Shown here in pieces: positions 22,530 to 33,252 of a DNA stretch of 64,000 bases (position 1 is its first letter; every line of letters starts with the position of its first letter). Position numbers and translations under genes: made by a program. Origin of the DNA: Cristatella mucedo (lineage: Eukaryota > Bryozoa > Phylactolaemata > Cristatellidae). Location of the stretch: positions 403,501 to 467,500 of the forward strand of contig WPIO01000035.1 in NCBI GenBank assembly GCA_009760855.2, written 5' to 3'. Under the pieces are notes generated by a model. That model saw only the letters and a list, made by a program, of their open reading frames with translations. It ran no database searches and had not been told where the DNA came from.

Positions 22530-23840
22530 GGATTTGTGGGAGGATTCAGCCACCCAGTGCCATGCAGGCACGCAGAGCTCGCGCAAACTCGCGCGGGTTT
22601 GTAGCGTCAGCATAGCTCGACCTCCGAGACTCGCCCCCTCGCCGTTCGCGTGCCCCGCCGTCGCTCCCGCCGGCGTTTGGCCTCAGCGTGAGTGGCCTGC
22701 TGGAGCGGCTGCTGTACCCCCCATTTCAAGTTCGGGCGGCGGTACCGTGCGGCCTAAGCGCGGCGCACCCATGGGCTGCACTGGCGCTGACGTAATTTAT
22801 AGCACGCCAGCTCCGCCAAGCCGGGCCCGGCCCAGCCCCCCCCCCGCCGCCGCCGCCGCCGCCGGTCTCTATTTTCGGAGTCTGAGCCGGGTATGCTCGC
22901 TCGGTCGCACCGCGCCAGTAACACTACCGACCCGACGGCCTGGACGCGCCAGCGCTGAACAACTGGCGCGTTCGCAGGCACCGCACTCGGAGGCAGGAAG
23001 ACGCACCGAACTACTAAGCGGGTCGCCACCCACCCCACCCCACCCCACAAAGGGCGCCGGGAGTGAATGAGGCGCGAGTCCCGGGAAGGGGCGTGCGTCA
23101 AGACCACGTGACCGGATCGCCGCCCCCACTGGCTGCCGTTGCGGAAGCGCGTGCTCGCTCGGGTTCGTGCTTCGGCGCCGACTGCCTCCGCCACTCTCCG
23201 TGCATAGATAGGTATGTTCTGTACGTGCAGCTGAGAGCTGCACGCGAAAGCGAGTCGCAGGTACGTTAGGGCCTAGCCGTGTTCTTTACTCTGTCGGATA
23301 GCTGCGAACGCGGTGGGCGCGGGCCCAGCGCCGCCGCCGCCGCCCACGGCGGGCGGCGGCGCTGAGCCCGCGGCACGCGGTTCCCCCGACCGTTTGCCGC
23401 TGAACTCGCGCGGTGGGCGCGGCACACTTTATCGCTTGCACTAACGCCGCGCGCCCGTGCGTGCCTGTCGAGGTCTACGCTTCCCACGGCTCTGTGCCAT
23501 CGCCCGCCGCAACTGCGTCGCCACAGTGGCTTAACTGCCGGACCGAACCAGAACTGGGTTCGCCGCCCGCCGCCGCCGCCGTCGCCGCCTGTTTCGCATT
23601 GCTATGACTGGCCCGCTACCCCGCGTAGCCACCTACGCGCGGCGGCACCGAAATTACTTCTATGCGGTCGTCTCCCCTCGCGGCGTCCATCGCGACGTGG
23701 GCCTCTAAATATGGTTCAATCGCGATTCCTTATCGCCGGCGCGTCGTCGTCGTCGGCGCTGCCGCGGCCGTCGCTGGCGCTCTCGCCCATTCCGCTCGGG
23801 CGCCGTTCGGTCTGGGGGCACCGCGCGCGCGGTGAGTCAG
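22530..23840 (+). promoter_or_regulatory. Candidate CpG-rich promoter and first-exon region
   Basis: This block is markedly GC- and CpG-rich compared with its surroundings. A CRE-like TGACGTAA is at 22788-22795, followed at once by TTTATA at 22796-22801. An E-box CCACGTGAC lies at 23104-23112. Strong 5' splice-site matches follow: CAG|GTACGT with GT at 23261, and GCG|GTGAGT near 23830. The long open frames here are expected from high GC and overlap on both strands, so none is called. It could be the start of a plus-strand gene. A link to the coding exon at 50.7 kb is possible but unproven. Transcription direction is inferred from the splice donors only. Confidence 0.35.
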
Positions 23841-25080
23841 ATCCGCCGCCTGCGTCATCGTCCCGCTGCCGCTAGCCAGTAGCGGTGTCGTCCAGCCGCG
23901 AGCGACCGATCCTAGGACGAGAGCCGATATAAACCCGTCGCATTGTACGACTTTACTTGACCTTGTGAAGGGCTCAGGCGCTGGGGGGGGAGGGGAGGGC
24001 AGCGAAATAGAGCACCCTGCCATTGCGGCTATGGGTGACCGCGATAGTCGGTGGTAACTAGCTGCTACTCTGCGGCGGCGGATGCCATCGGAGGCGCCTG
24101 CTGACTGGCTCCGATTTCGCGATCGGGTTGATGTGGGGTGGGTGGAGTAAGGCTGGCCTCTCGCATCGACTTGTAGGCAGCGTTGCTCGTGCACGGCAGC
24201 CACTGCTGTCATCCAAGGCAGCAGCCTCGCTCTTGGCCAGCCGGCAGGTTCGGCACCGGGCAGTGGAGGGGGAGTTAAAGGGACCGATCGTCCCTTTGAG
24301 CAGCACCTTGGGAGGTTTATAGCTTACCTAGTCGCCCTTTGATGTCTGTCGTCATCTGGGTGCTAAGGCGGTCTATCAGGCTTGGACCGCTGCAGTACCG
24401 TCTGTCAGGCTTTAGGGCTGAACTTATGTGGATATAAACTTGAGAGTTCTCTTCCACCCACGGGTAAAGCATCCCAACTGTGTGAAGGACCTATCCTGTG
24501 AAGGACTTATCCGGTTCGTGGGTTTTGTATGTCCAAATGGATGGGGTCAACTATGCCCCTTCCCCTCCCCCCCCCCAGTAGGAGTTCGCTAGCTCTAAGG
24601 CTTGCTATCCCCTGCTGCAGAGGCAAGTTCGTGGCTCTCATCGCAGCAAGTGCAGGGCGGTTGCCAGGTCGCCAGTTTGGCTGGCTGTAGCAGGCAGCTG
24701 ACTGCTGGCTACTTCGGGTGGTTGCAGCAAGCAGCTCTCGCCGACCATCTTGGCTGCCGGTCCATACGTAAGCATAGTAAAGATTGGCTGATTCAAAAGC
24801 TACATTTGCTCAGCAACAGAAGAGCCATTGCAGCTGTAACCGGCTTGCTGCAGGCTATAAAGATGGTCTGCTGCATGGTGCAAACCCTTATCCGGGTCGT
24901 GAGGTGAGAGCACCTTACCCCACCCCCCCCCAGGCACTCTAGGAGCTTGGTCGTCGATCTGTCTAGGCCTCTAGATGGAGGGCAGCTGCACTCAAATCCA
25001 AAAGCTGAGCTAGGATTTTCGTGTAGCGGCAAGACCCGAAAGTAGTGGAAACTTAGACCTCACGATCGTAATAGAAGTAT
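23841..25080. other. Unassigned; GC-rich to 24.3 kb, then ordinary
   Basis: 23.84-24.3 kb continues the GC-rich block with overlapping antisense frames. 24.3-25.08 kb has no supported gene. A 16-bp direct duplication (TGTGAAGGACCTATCC, then one mismatch) lies near 24480-24511. A weak SINE-2-like stretch lies at 24782-24850. Confidence 0.4.
24782..24850 (-). mobile_element. Possible SINE-2 3' fragment
   Basis: GGCTGATTCAAAAGC then GCAACAGAAGAGCC matches the reverse complement of the SINE-2 tail seen at 8.46 and 53.77 kb. The tRNA-like head is not recognisable. Confidence 0.45.
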
Positions 25081-25155
25081 TAATAAAAATAATAATACAT
25101 TTGATTTAGCACCCTCAGAGAACTCAAATCTCTTCCTGGGCAGTACATTTGCTCA
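25080..25155 (-). mobile_element. L2-A tail fragment, antisense
   Basis: AATAATAATACATTTGATTT followed by CTCAGAGAACTCAAATCTCT and CCTGGGCAGTACATTTGCT is a diverged reverse complement of the L2-A 3' end. Confidence 0.75.
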
Positions 25156-26030
25156 TAGTCTTTATTCGATGCGAACTTGGTGGTTGCTTAACGAGTGGAG
25201 GTAGGAAATAATTTCGTCGTTGGTGAAGCAGGAATAGGCAGGGGCACAGGTTGCTGCCACACCCTCCTATGGGTGGGGCAAATGCCGCCTGGCTCCTCCA
25301 GCGACTGCTCAAACCCCCTCTTCTTCTCTTTGGGAGAGGAAGGTGAATGTGCTTTACGGTCGCATGCTTTAAACAAATACGTTTTGCATATTTTGATCTG
25401 GCGGTCTGCATTTTTGGTCATTGTTAGATTAAGCCCTCTCTGGCTGTTTATGGCTCGACCAGTTAGATGCATGAATGCCTTGTTTTTTGCGGTTTCTTAG
25501 CCGAGGAAGAGAGACCTGACCTGGCTGATGTTCGCCTGGTCAACTCGTGACCAGGTCGATGATATACTCTGAGCGTAAACTCAACCTGCCTATGTGCCAG
25601 TGAGCCGCTGGCCTGCTTTGGCATGATGCTGAACTGAACTTGGTGCTCTGATCTCTTGATAAACAGTAGGAAAACAAAGGGGGCTGCTCGGCGGCTTCCC
25701 TTTTGAGGAGACGGTATTGGCTGAGAGTAGTCCAGAGAATAGGGTGCCGGTCTTGACTGGGTGCACAAATGGTGTTTACTGGCCGTGTTTGCATCCGGCG
25801 ACTTCATCCACCAGGCAAACATGAGCTGTCGATTGTATACTGTTTCGGCCCTCATGCACAGCCGGCCTGTGGCATCTGAGGTTTGATGAGCTTTTCGGAG
25901 CCGTACTGCTCAGGTCGTCGTGTGCGGGTAGCGAGCACTGCTGCTGCACTCGGAGGTCGGGGAGGGGGGTGCACCAGTAGCTGCTCACGCTTCCGCCGCC
26001 GTACACGACTGTTAATAACAATGATAATAG
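25156..26030. other. Unassigned sequence
   Basis: No supported gene. Frames on both strands overlap throughout. Confidence 0.4.
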
Positions 26031-26140
26031 TATTAATAATGATAATACATTTGTATGGTGCCCTCGCAGAGAACTGAATCTCTTTCTAGGCGCTTTACAG
26101 ATGCCGTGTAGAAAACATGATCATACTGTATAGAACACAC
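26031..26140 (-). mobile_element. L2-A tail fragment, antisense
   Basis: AATAATGATAATACATTTGT followed by AGAACTGAATCTCTTTCTAG and GCGCTTTACAG is the reverse complement of the L2-A 3' end. The upstream extent is unclear. Confidence 0.7.
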
Positions 26141-26335
26141 ATCATCGAATGATTGGTGATAACATCGGCCGACGATGCGATAGCCGATGCGCGGCGCCCC
26201 TTCCGATAGCGCTGCTCTCTCCATCGGTGGCCTCGTGTAAAGCCTGCCTGCCACCTGCGCTGCCTCAGCCGCTGTGAAGTCGTCGTGGTGGTGCTGTTGC
26301 TGCGCTCGCATACGGCTGCGGGTTCATTGAAAGTC

Positions 26336-26494
26336 GAGCTGGTTTGGTCCAGCGGTTACGGTGCTCTCGCCCCGACCAAGGTCTGGCCTAGGGTCGTGGG
26401 CTCGAGCCCCGAGGCGTATGTGAAGCGCCTGAATAGAGATTAAGTTCTCTTGGGGCGCTATGTAAATGAATTGTATATTTTTTTTATTATATAT
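26336..26494 (+). mobile_element. SINE-1, full-length-looking copy
   Basis: The tRNA-like head starts GAGCTGGTTTGGTCCAGCGG (A-box-like) and has GTGGGCTCGAGCCCCG (B-box-like) about 50 bp later. These would be an internal RNA polymerase III promoter. The body leads into AAGCGCCTGAATAGAGATTA then AGTTCTCTTGGGGCGCTATG, which is the L2-A 3' end, and a T-rich/ATT tail. Other copies: 47.3 kb (plus), and 27.35, 38.9, 59.5 and 61.2 kb (minus). SINEs have no protein; this one probably relied on an L2 enzyme. Confidence 0.85.
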
Positions 26495-27234
26495 AAGTCC
26501 GGCCCGCCCGCGAGCTGTGCTTGCTCCTGAAGTCTAGAGCCACGAACTGCAAGCTGCCTGCCGTGAGCGGTTTTTCGGTCTTACTTTTCGTTGTCTTACA
26601 CGGGTAGCCGAAGGAATGCGACCTAATTGTCCGACCGGCAAACTCACGTGGTGCCAGGGTGAGCCCGGGGCCGTCATGCCTGGCGCCGGCATTACCATTG
26701 TAATGCCACCTCCTCCTTTTTTACATAGACGAGCAGGTCGTCGTTGGGCCATCGCTGTGGGCATAGCAGAGCCCCGAGGCGGCATCAGCAGCAGTGTTAC
26801 AAAGATGGTTGCTCGGATGCTATGCCAGGTTGGGCTTGGTTACTGTGGACTGAAATTCCTCTAAAAGAGAGAGAGCAGAGAGGTGTCCACTGCACTGCAC
26901 TGTGGTGGGAATGGGAGTTGGAGCAGCCTAGTGGAATCCTTGGCCCGACAAAGCAAGCAGCCGTTTCCTACTGCTTTTGCTTCCTAGGGGCCTATCTGCC
27001 GTGTCAATGGCCCGGCATTCATATTGGCATGTCGGGTGTTCGGATTTCCTGCAGCAATGCCCCAAGCTTTATGATGGTGCTTGCCTGTGCATCCCTCTTT
27101 ACCGAGTACTGGCAGTGGAGGCAGGCGTGAGTATGGTTTATGGCCCTTAGGAACAGTCTGGTGCTTGCATTGCTGCTGGCCATCGAAGTGCTGGTCCCTC
27201 GTGAATGGCATCCTGAAGGTACTTCTTCCGCTTA
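26495..27234. other. Unassigned sequence
   Basis: No supported gene. A 128-codon frame at 26744-27130 is overlapped by antisense frames and has no recognised motif. Confidence 0.4.
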
Positions 27235-27690
27235 AAGACCGTTGGCAACAGAATCTGTAGCTCTGCAGGTCCTAGACTGTGGAACTCGCTTCCACGATTC
27301 TTACGCATTGACAACTACTCTCCTGCTGCCGACTATGACACATAAATAGATAATAAATAAATATAATTCATTTGTATAGTGCCCTAAGAGAACTCAAATC
27401 TCTATTCAGGCGCATCACGTATGCCTCGTGGCTCGAGCTCACGACCTCGGCCAGACCTTGATCGGGGCGAGCACCTTGACCACTGAGCCAAACCAGCGCA
27501 CATCCTTTTCAGCGGTCCTGCGCTTCTACTTCCATGCTGCTCACTACCTCAAATGCTCTCCTGACTCTGCTATGCTTCCCACTTTCTCTTTGTTGCGTGA
27601 GATGAAGTCTGGTGGCTACCGAATGCATACCGAAAGCCGCTTAGGCTGTGAGTTCGCTATACAGAACTCTCCTGCGTAACACCCACATAG
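27235..27690 (+). mobile_element. L2-B 3' fragment split by a SINE
   Basis: Parallel to 19875-20170 of the L2-B copy: AAGACCGTTGGCAACAGAAT, CCTAGACTGTGGAACTCGCT, then after the SINE insertion CATCCTTTTCAGCGGTCCTG and the L2-B 3' untranslated part ending near CACCCACATAGTCTTTGA. Interrupted by SINE-1 at 27344-27498. Confidence 0.8.
27344..27498 (-). mobile_element. SINE-1 copy with CACAT duplication
   Basis: On the minus strand it has the SINE-1 head (TTTGGCTCAGTGGTCAAGG), the B-box-like region GTCGTGAGCTCGAGCC and the L2-type tail. CACAT occurs at 27339-27343 and 27499-27503. The uninterrupted L2-B sequence at 19965-19980 and 38095-38105 supports one copy at the empty site. Confidence 0.8.
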
Positions 27691-29944
27691 TCTTTGACGT
27701 ACACATTAGAGCTGACCGCTGACAGCAGCATGCCTGCCTGCTGCCTTCGCCCTCCCTCTCACCCAAGGCCCCCTCACCTGAAGCAGCAGCAGGCTCCAGG
27801 TCGTACGTACCCTGCTGCTGCTGCTACCTTACAGAAGGCTGCCCCCCCCCCCCGAGACCCGGGCCTTGTTATTACCAGTGTTTGGTGCTATCTGATGGCT
27901 GGTGTAGAAGGGTTGAGTGAAATGCGCATACCTCCCTTGGTGGCATCGAAAGGCCGCTGGCATCGAGCAGAGCACTGAACTGCTACCGGAGCCCTTCGGT
28001 CTACCTGGGCATTTTAGAAATTAGTGGGACTTATGGCTGTTGAGGTTACCTTCAGTCCCACCCACTCCATTCTAGTACAGATCCTAGTGGGCAACCTTGC
28101 AGCCAGCCATGTAGAATTCCCTATTCAGCAAGCCGGCAGGGAAGGGGGGCCAATGGAGAGGATGGTGGCGTGGGAGCCAGACTGCCGTTTCGGCTTAGGT
28201 CATCCATCCCCCTGGACCAGTCAATGTTAAGGCTAAGCTTTCATCTCTGGGTATGTCTATGGCAAAATCGCGATGGCTGGGAGCCTACCGAGCCAGTGCA
28301 GCTACTTTTATGGTGGGTGGGTGGGGTGGTTTGGGAGTGGGTGGATGGAGGAGCTGCATTAGCAGCAGTAGGATCTTACATCTGCAAGTAACCTCATTGG
28401 TAAGACTGACAAGAGGTTGTGTTTATAGTAATCAGGACTGCTGGTCGCAAGAGGGCAGTGGCTGCTAGCCTGGTGCAATGTGTAACCTACTGCCTGCACT
28501 CTTAGGAGGACTTGTGCGAGCCTACGTCATCGGAATCCGGCTCGCTGTATGCCGAGTCGACCTTTGCAACTGGTCTTTGCCAGAGATGGCATTTTGCTGT
28601 CTGTTGTGCAATGCTTTATGCATACCGCCTGGCTGGTGAGTGCTCACCTGGTAGATGTTATATGGAAGGGCAGTAGGAGCTGGAGGAGGAGGACTATTGC
28701 TCACCGGGTAGTGCTCACCGAGTAGCAGGAAGAGTACGACTGCATTCTATGCACGGATGAGGAGGAGGAGGTGTGAGCCTTTCGATCCAACTACGGGTTT
28801 TCTGTTGCTCAGTAGTGGAGCGGCAAGTTGCCTGAATGTGTGCAAGCCAGTCTTCAGAAGTGCAGCGTGCCACGATGTGCATGGAACCGTTTGGCGTTAC
28901 CAGAACATAAGAGGGTGGCGCGCCAATGCATTCGTTTGGCCCAGCTCAGCTGATTGTTGTGGGGGGGGTCCGCTGTCGAGACTGACGCACAGCAAGCTGC
29001 GCGAGGCGCAGAGAGCAGGGCCGAGCGAGGCTCCTGTGTCCTCCGATCTCGCAGGCAGAGTGCTGCCGGGGAGCTTCGCACCACCGGCTGCCCCCCCCCC
29101 CCCTTCTCAGAGGAGAAGCAGGTATGTGCTCTCTCTCTCTCCTTTCCTCTCCAGCTGCGATGCAAGCTGCAGCTTAGGCTGCCCTCTCCTATCCACAAAT
29201 CATGCTCACCCTACTTGCATCCTCAAGCTTATGCATACCTCCATAGGCTTAGTGAAAGGGGGCCAGTGGTCTCCCCCTGGAACCCATGTGATAGGCAAAT
29301 CAGGCCGCTTGGACTGCCTCTTGCAAGTTTGACTCTCCTCTTCTGCAGGAAGCCCCTGTTCGGCAGGAGTGGGACTCGGTTGCCTAGTCCAAACCAGTCA
29401 AGTTTTACCTTTGTGTGTGGTAGTATATCAGGTACGTTGAGCCGCAGAGACGGCAGGACGTGTGTGAGGTGCCTTAGTGGCATTCTAGACACAGTAAGAG
29501 CCTGCAGCGCCCAGAATCTGCCAGCCACAGTGACCGGCCCGTGACAGCGTCGATTGCTTGCAGCTCGTAGGTTGACCTGTTTGACTTTCCTCGAAAAGTG
29601 ACGTGGTAAATCGAGACTTGTTTGCCGGTCCTGCCAGGAGCCTTGCTTGTGCTGTGCATCATCTGCGTGCGGGACGCTGGCGTGAAGGCCCTGCATGAGA
29701 ATGCCACAGCTCCCATGACGACGCTTGAGTACATCTGTCTTGCACTGCAGTGGATTGGCAAGCCAGCGCTCCACTCCTCCCACCGCTCCGCTCCAACCTG
29801 CTCAAGAATTGTTTGGAAAGTGGCATGGAAAGTTGGCAGTGCGAGTGGTGAAAAGTCTACTTGTTTTTTATGTTTTGGTTTGCAGTTAAGTGTCCACAGA
29901 GAAATGTCTTTGCTGGCTGCTCCATCTAGACTGATCAGCAGTAT
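27691..29944. other. Unassigned; splice-like signals near 29.1 kb
   Basis: No gene is supported, although overlapping frames of 159-196 codons occur on both strands at 28757-29953. A C-rich tract ending TTCTCAG (29104-29110), an 11-bp segment, a GAAGCAG|GTATGT donor at 29122 and a pyrimidine tract ending CTCCAG at 29154 look like splice signals. They lie too close together to interpret. Confidence 0.35.
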
Positions 29945-30330
29945 TAATAACAAGAATACTATTACGTTAGCTTAGCACCCTCAGAACGAAACGAGAACGA
30001 AATCTCTTTCGAGGTACTTTATCTATTCTGTAAAGGAAGCCTGTCAATATGATAAGTGATAGCATGCACAGCGGCACCGCGCATAAGCGCACCAAGGCAA
30101 TTCACAAGGACCCAGGGAAGGCTGTAAGGAACTGGTGCGTTTTAGCTTATGCTTAAATTTCAAGTCTTGGTCTGTCGTGGCGTCAGTAGGGAGTTATCCC
30201 CACGCTTGGCAGCATCTACAGTCTCGGTCTCCAAATGATTTGAGATTGGTTTTCGGCAAAGGCAGCCGACTACAGTCGGAAGAGCAGGTGCTAGCCACCC
30301 TGCCGTAGTGACTGACCAAGCGTCTGCGTC
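29945..30330 (-). mobile_element. L2-A-like 3' copy, antisense, diverged
   Basis: A short AT-rich tail is followed by AGCACCCTCAGAACG and CGAAATCTCTTTCGAGGTAC, a diverged L2-A 3' end. The sequence farther on matches the C-terminal ORF2 region in reverse (for example TCGGTCTCCAAATGATTTGA, the FGD segment). Confidence 0.65.
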
Positions 30331-30540
30331 CATCTGACCCCTCGCTGTGGCGCTAATCGCTGGTAGTTTTTTATGTTGAACAAGGTTCGAGAACATATCG
30401 AAGCAGGGATCCGCTTGGCCGTCGCCACCTTTTGGACCAGATGCAATGACGATTGGTTGTTAACTGGACCTAGCAAGCACATTGCTATGGTAACTAAAAC
30501 ATAGCACACGACTTGGCCTACCAGCCTGAGCCAGCTTAAT
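30331..30540. other. Unassigned short gap
   Basis: No recognisable feature between two antisense LINE copies. Confidence 0.4.
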
Positions 30541-31275
30541 TGGAATAATAATAATAATAATAATACATCGTTTGTATAGTGCTCAAGAGATCTTAATCTG
30601 TATCTAGGTTCTTTACAGCTTGCTGCCGGAGAGTCAGCAGTGACATGCAGTAGTATGTTAGTTACATACATGGTAGGTATCAAGCAAGAAAATGCGAACT
30701 GGTATGATACTTAGCCTAGCATGCTGGAGCAAACATGTAGACACTTATGGCCACCGGTCAGTGAGACCTCTGGCTAGTCACATGTATTCAATCGTGCACA
30801 TACACACTGCAAAGCACACGGAACAATAAAAAAAAAACTGACAGGCTCCCTGAGACGAAAGGAAAGCGACCGGAAAATATGTGTCTTTAGCTGAGACTTA
30901 AAAGGTGCAAAGTCATTGATTGCAGGGAGTGACAGTAGGTGCCGATGAGTTCCATCTAGACTTTTTTGCAACTGAGCTGAAAGCTTGATCACCAAAAGAT
31001 TTCGATTTAGTGCAAGGGACAGAAATATGGTCAGGTGCTGAGGAGAAGCAGGTGGTGCAAGAAAAGCACATGACTGGAGGAGCTAGGAGGTCGGATAGGT
31101 TGGCTGGTTCGAGCAAGGGAAGTGACCTCTAGGCCAGTCTGAAGATCTTGAAATCTGTTCTATACTTGATAGGGAGCCAGTGAAGCTCAGACAGAATTGG
31201 TGTGCGTGTGTCTGTGCGTGTGTCTGTGCATGTGCGTGTCTGTGTGCGCATGTGTGTCTGTGCGTGTGTGCGTGC

Positions 31276-31355
<80 letters not shown>

Positions 31356-31910
31356 CGATAGACCAGCCGAACCGCTAAATTTTACGCTAGCTGTAGCCGA
31401 TTAAGGGCACGGTTCTGAACAGGAGGAATTGCAATATCTTGACAACATCACAAATGCATGAACTCGTGTCAAAGCAGGCCGTGATTTTGCCAATGCTCTT
31501 TAGCTGAAAGTAGGTTGACTTGACACTGGAGGAAATGCTCTCATGGAGTGGCAAGTTGTGTTGGACGTTCACTGAAGTGGTTAGTGCTTGCTGAACCAAT
31601 CTTGAGGGCTGTTAGGTCTTCCAACTTTTGGGTAAGACTAGGTAAGCCTTATTAAGCCTAGCTATTAGGTTGTACTTATCATGGTTGGTTGCCACTCGAT
31701 TGCTTATGTCGTCGATGCAAGCAGCAAGGGAGTTAGGTGATTCGGATGAAGAGCAATCCTTAGAAGGATCGGATACGGAGAGCGTAGAACGGGTTGTCGT
31801 GGGTGTAGAAATTAAAGCCAAGACTGTGTTCAATATGACATCGACCAGTAGAAGAGTGAAAATAAGGTAGCCGTAGACCTCACCTTGAGGTGCCCCTGAT
31901 GCGTTTAGGG
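30541..31910 (-). mobile_element. L2-like LINE copy, antisense, with (TG)n inside
   Basis: Begins with an (AAT)n tail and GTATAGTGCTCAAGAGATCT, the 3' end in reverse. Reading the minus strand gives ATNHDKYNLIARLNK, HESISSSVKSTYFQLKSIGK, KSKSFGDQAFSSVAKKS and FAPFKSQLKTHIFRSLSF. An LIFTLL stretch preceded by PQGEVYG near 31900 corresponds to the RT PQGSVLGPLLF box. It is diverged from L2-A and may be a separate subfamily. A 155-bp (TG)n array lies inside it. Confidence 0.7.
31199..31354. repeat. (TG)n microsatellite
   Basis: About 155 bp, irregular TGCG/TGTC units first and then a perfect (TG)n run of roughly 75 bp. It sits inside the antisense LINE copy. Confidence 0.97.
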
Positions 31911-31929
31911 CTTCCCTAGATGACCGGCA

Positions 31930-32204
31930 GCCATTCCCTTATAGAATGCAGAACAAAAATCTCTTTATAGGTACTTCACATTTATAATCAGCGAGTCGGA
32001 TGCGAAGCCAGGCTGAGAAGAGTCAAAGTATAGGTACAGCTGAGTCGTCGGCCTAGAAATGAAAGCCAACATTGTTTTTGGTGACGAAATCGGCCTGAAT
32101 GAGAGTCTAGTTCATGAAAAGAAAGGGCCTAAGACCGAACCCTGAATGAAGTACAGCTTTACACTTTCGGGGCTCGGGGGGGGGGGGACTGACCGATGGA
32201 AATT
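31930..32204 (-). mobile_element. Possible LINE remnant
   Basis: CTTTATAGGTACTTCACATT resembles a diverged L2 tail in reverse, and GGCCTAGAAATGAAAGCCAA resembles the upstream part of the preceding copy. Weak evidence. Confidence 0.35.
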
Positions 32205-32294
32205 AATAAAAGTAACAATAATAATAATGCATTTGAAATAGAGCCCTCAGAGAACTCAAATCTCTCTCTTGGTACTTAACATTTGCTCAAAGGA
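32205..32294 (-). mobile_element. L2-A tail fragment, antisense
   Basis: AATAATAATGCATTTGAAAT followed by CCCTCAGAGAACTCAAATCT and CTTGGTACTTAACATTTGCT is the L2-A 3' end in reverse. It directly abuts an L2-B fragment in the opposite orientation. Confidence 0.75.
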
Positions 32295-32299
32295 ATGAA

Positions 32300-32545
32300 T
32301 GATTCGACTATGGCTCATCCTTTTCAGCGGGCCTGAGCTGCTACTTCCATGCTGCTCACTACCTTAACTGCTCTCCTGACTCTGCTATACTTCCCACTTT
32401 CTCTTTGTTGCGTGAGACAAAGTCTGTTGGCTACCGAATGCGTACCGAAAGCCGCTTGGGCTGTGAGTGCGCTTTACAAAACTCTCCTGCGTAATACCCA
32501 CATAGTCTGTATGACTTTGTGGAGTTACAGACGGAAATAAATGCA
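32300..32545 (+). mobile_element. L2-B 3' end fragment
   Basis: Parallel to 19965-20200: CTATGGCTCATCCTTTTCAG, CTCACTACCTTAACTGCTCT, GCTACCGAATGCGTACCGAA and TGACTTTGTGGAGTTACAGA, ending GGAAATAAATGC. It shows that the L2-B tail is AAATAAAT-like, not (ATT)n. Confidence 0.85.
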
Positions 32546-33159
32546 TAGTTGCTGGGCCACCACTCACCCAAGTGACTTGTGTAAGACTGACCTTTATGGC
32601 TACCGGACGAAAGTTATGTAAATTCTCGTGAGCTAGGTTTGGTTTTTTAAAGAGTGCCCTCACGATTGCCGTTTTCAGAGGGGAAAGTACTTAACCGTTA
32701 ACCAACCAGTCTGTTTACCACGTTTCAGGCACTGATTGTCAGTACTTCCGGAAGACCGCTTTAACCTCCTCCCTCCCCATCTTTTATTTATTTTTCCTAG
32801 ATTCTGCTGGCCGTGAACTATTAAATGCCCTAAACCCAAGCTCCGGAGTTCAAGGTTTTTATGAATTTAATCCTTGGGAGTGATTTCCGAAAATCCTCTG
32901 ACCCTTGGATGCCACCAAATCCAGGATGAATGGCCTGTGCTTAGTGATAGGGCCCTGATGGGGCTGCATCTGTTTGTCTCGGCCTCGGCAGCTATTTGTC
33001 ATTTTTGGGCTGCCACTCTTGTCAGGCTGAAAAACCTTGGCATGCGAATTGTGTTGGCAGGTATTCAGCTGGGTGTTGGCTTCCTATTCAGCTGCTTAGC
33101 GAGGCAGCTGAATAGGTCCCAGTCAGGGAGGGGTCTGCTAGAATGGGAAGAGGAGAGAG
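32546..33159. other. Unassigned sequence
   Basis: No supported gene or recognised repeat. Confidence 0.4.
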
Positions 33160-33198
33160 GGAGACAGACAGAGAGACAGACAGAGAGACAGACAGAGA

Positions 33199-33249
<51 letters not shown>

Positions 33250-33252
33250 GGG
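33160..33252. repeat. (AGAC)n/(AG)n compound microsatellite
   Basis: AGACAG units grade into (AG)n and end in a G-run near 33250. The frames across it are artefacts. Confidence 0.95.

Noticed and set aside
22534-23243. Frames of 124-178 codons on both strands in the CpG-rich block
   Set aside because: High GC content removes stop codons by chance; no domain is seen and the strands overlap.
26336-26420. Functional tRNA gene
   Set aside because: A- and B-box-like sequences are present, but the body and L2-type tail recur in five other places, so it is the head of a SINE.
28757-29953. Overlapping frames of 159-196 codons
   Set aside because: They lie on both strands, contain homopolymer runs and show no recognisable motif.
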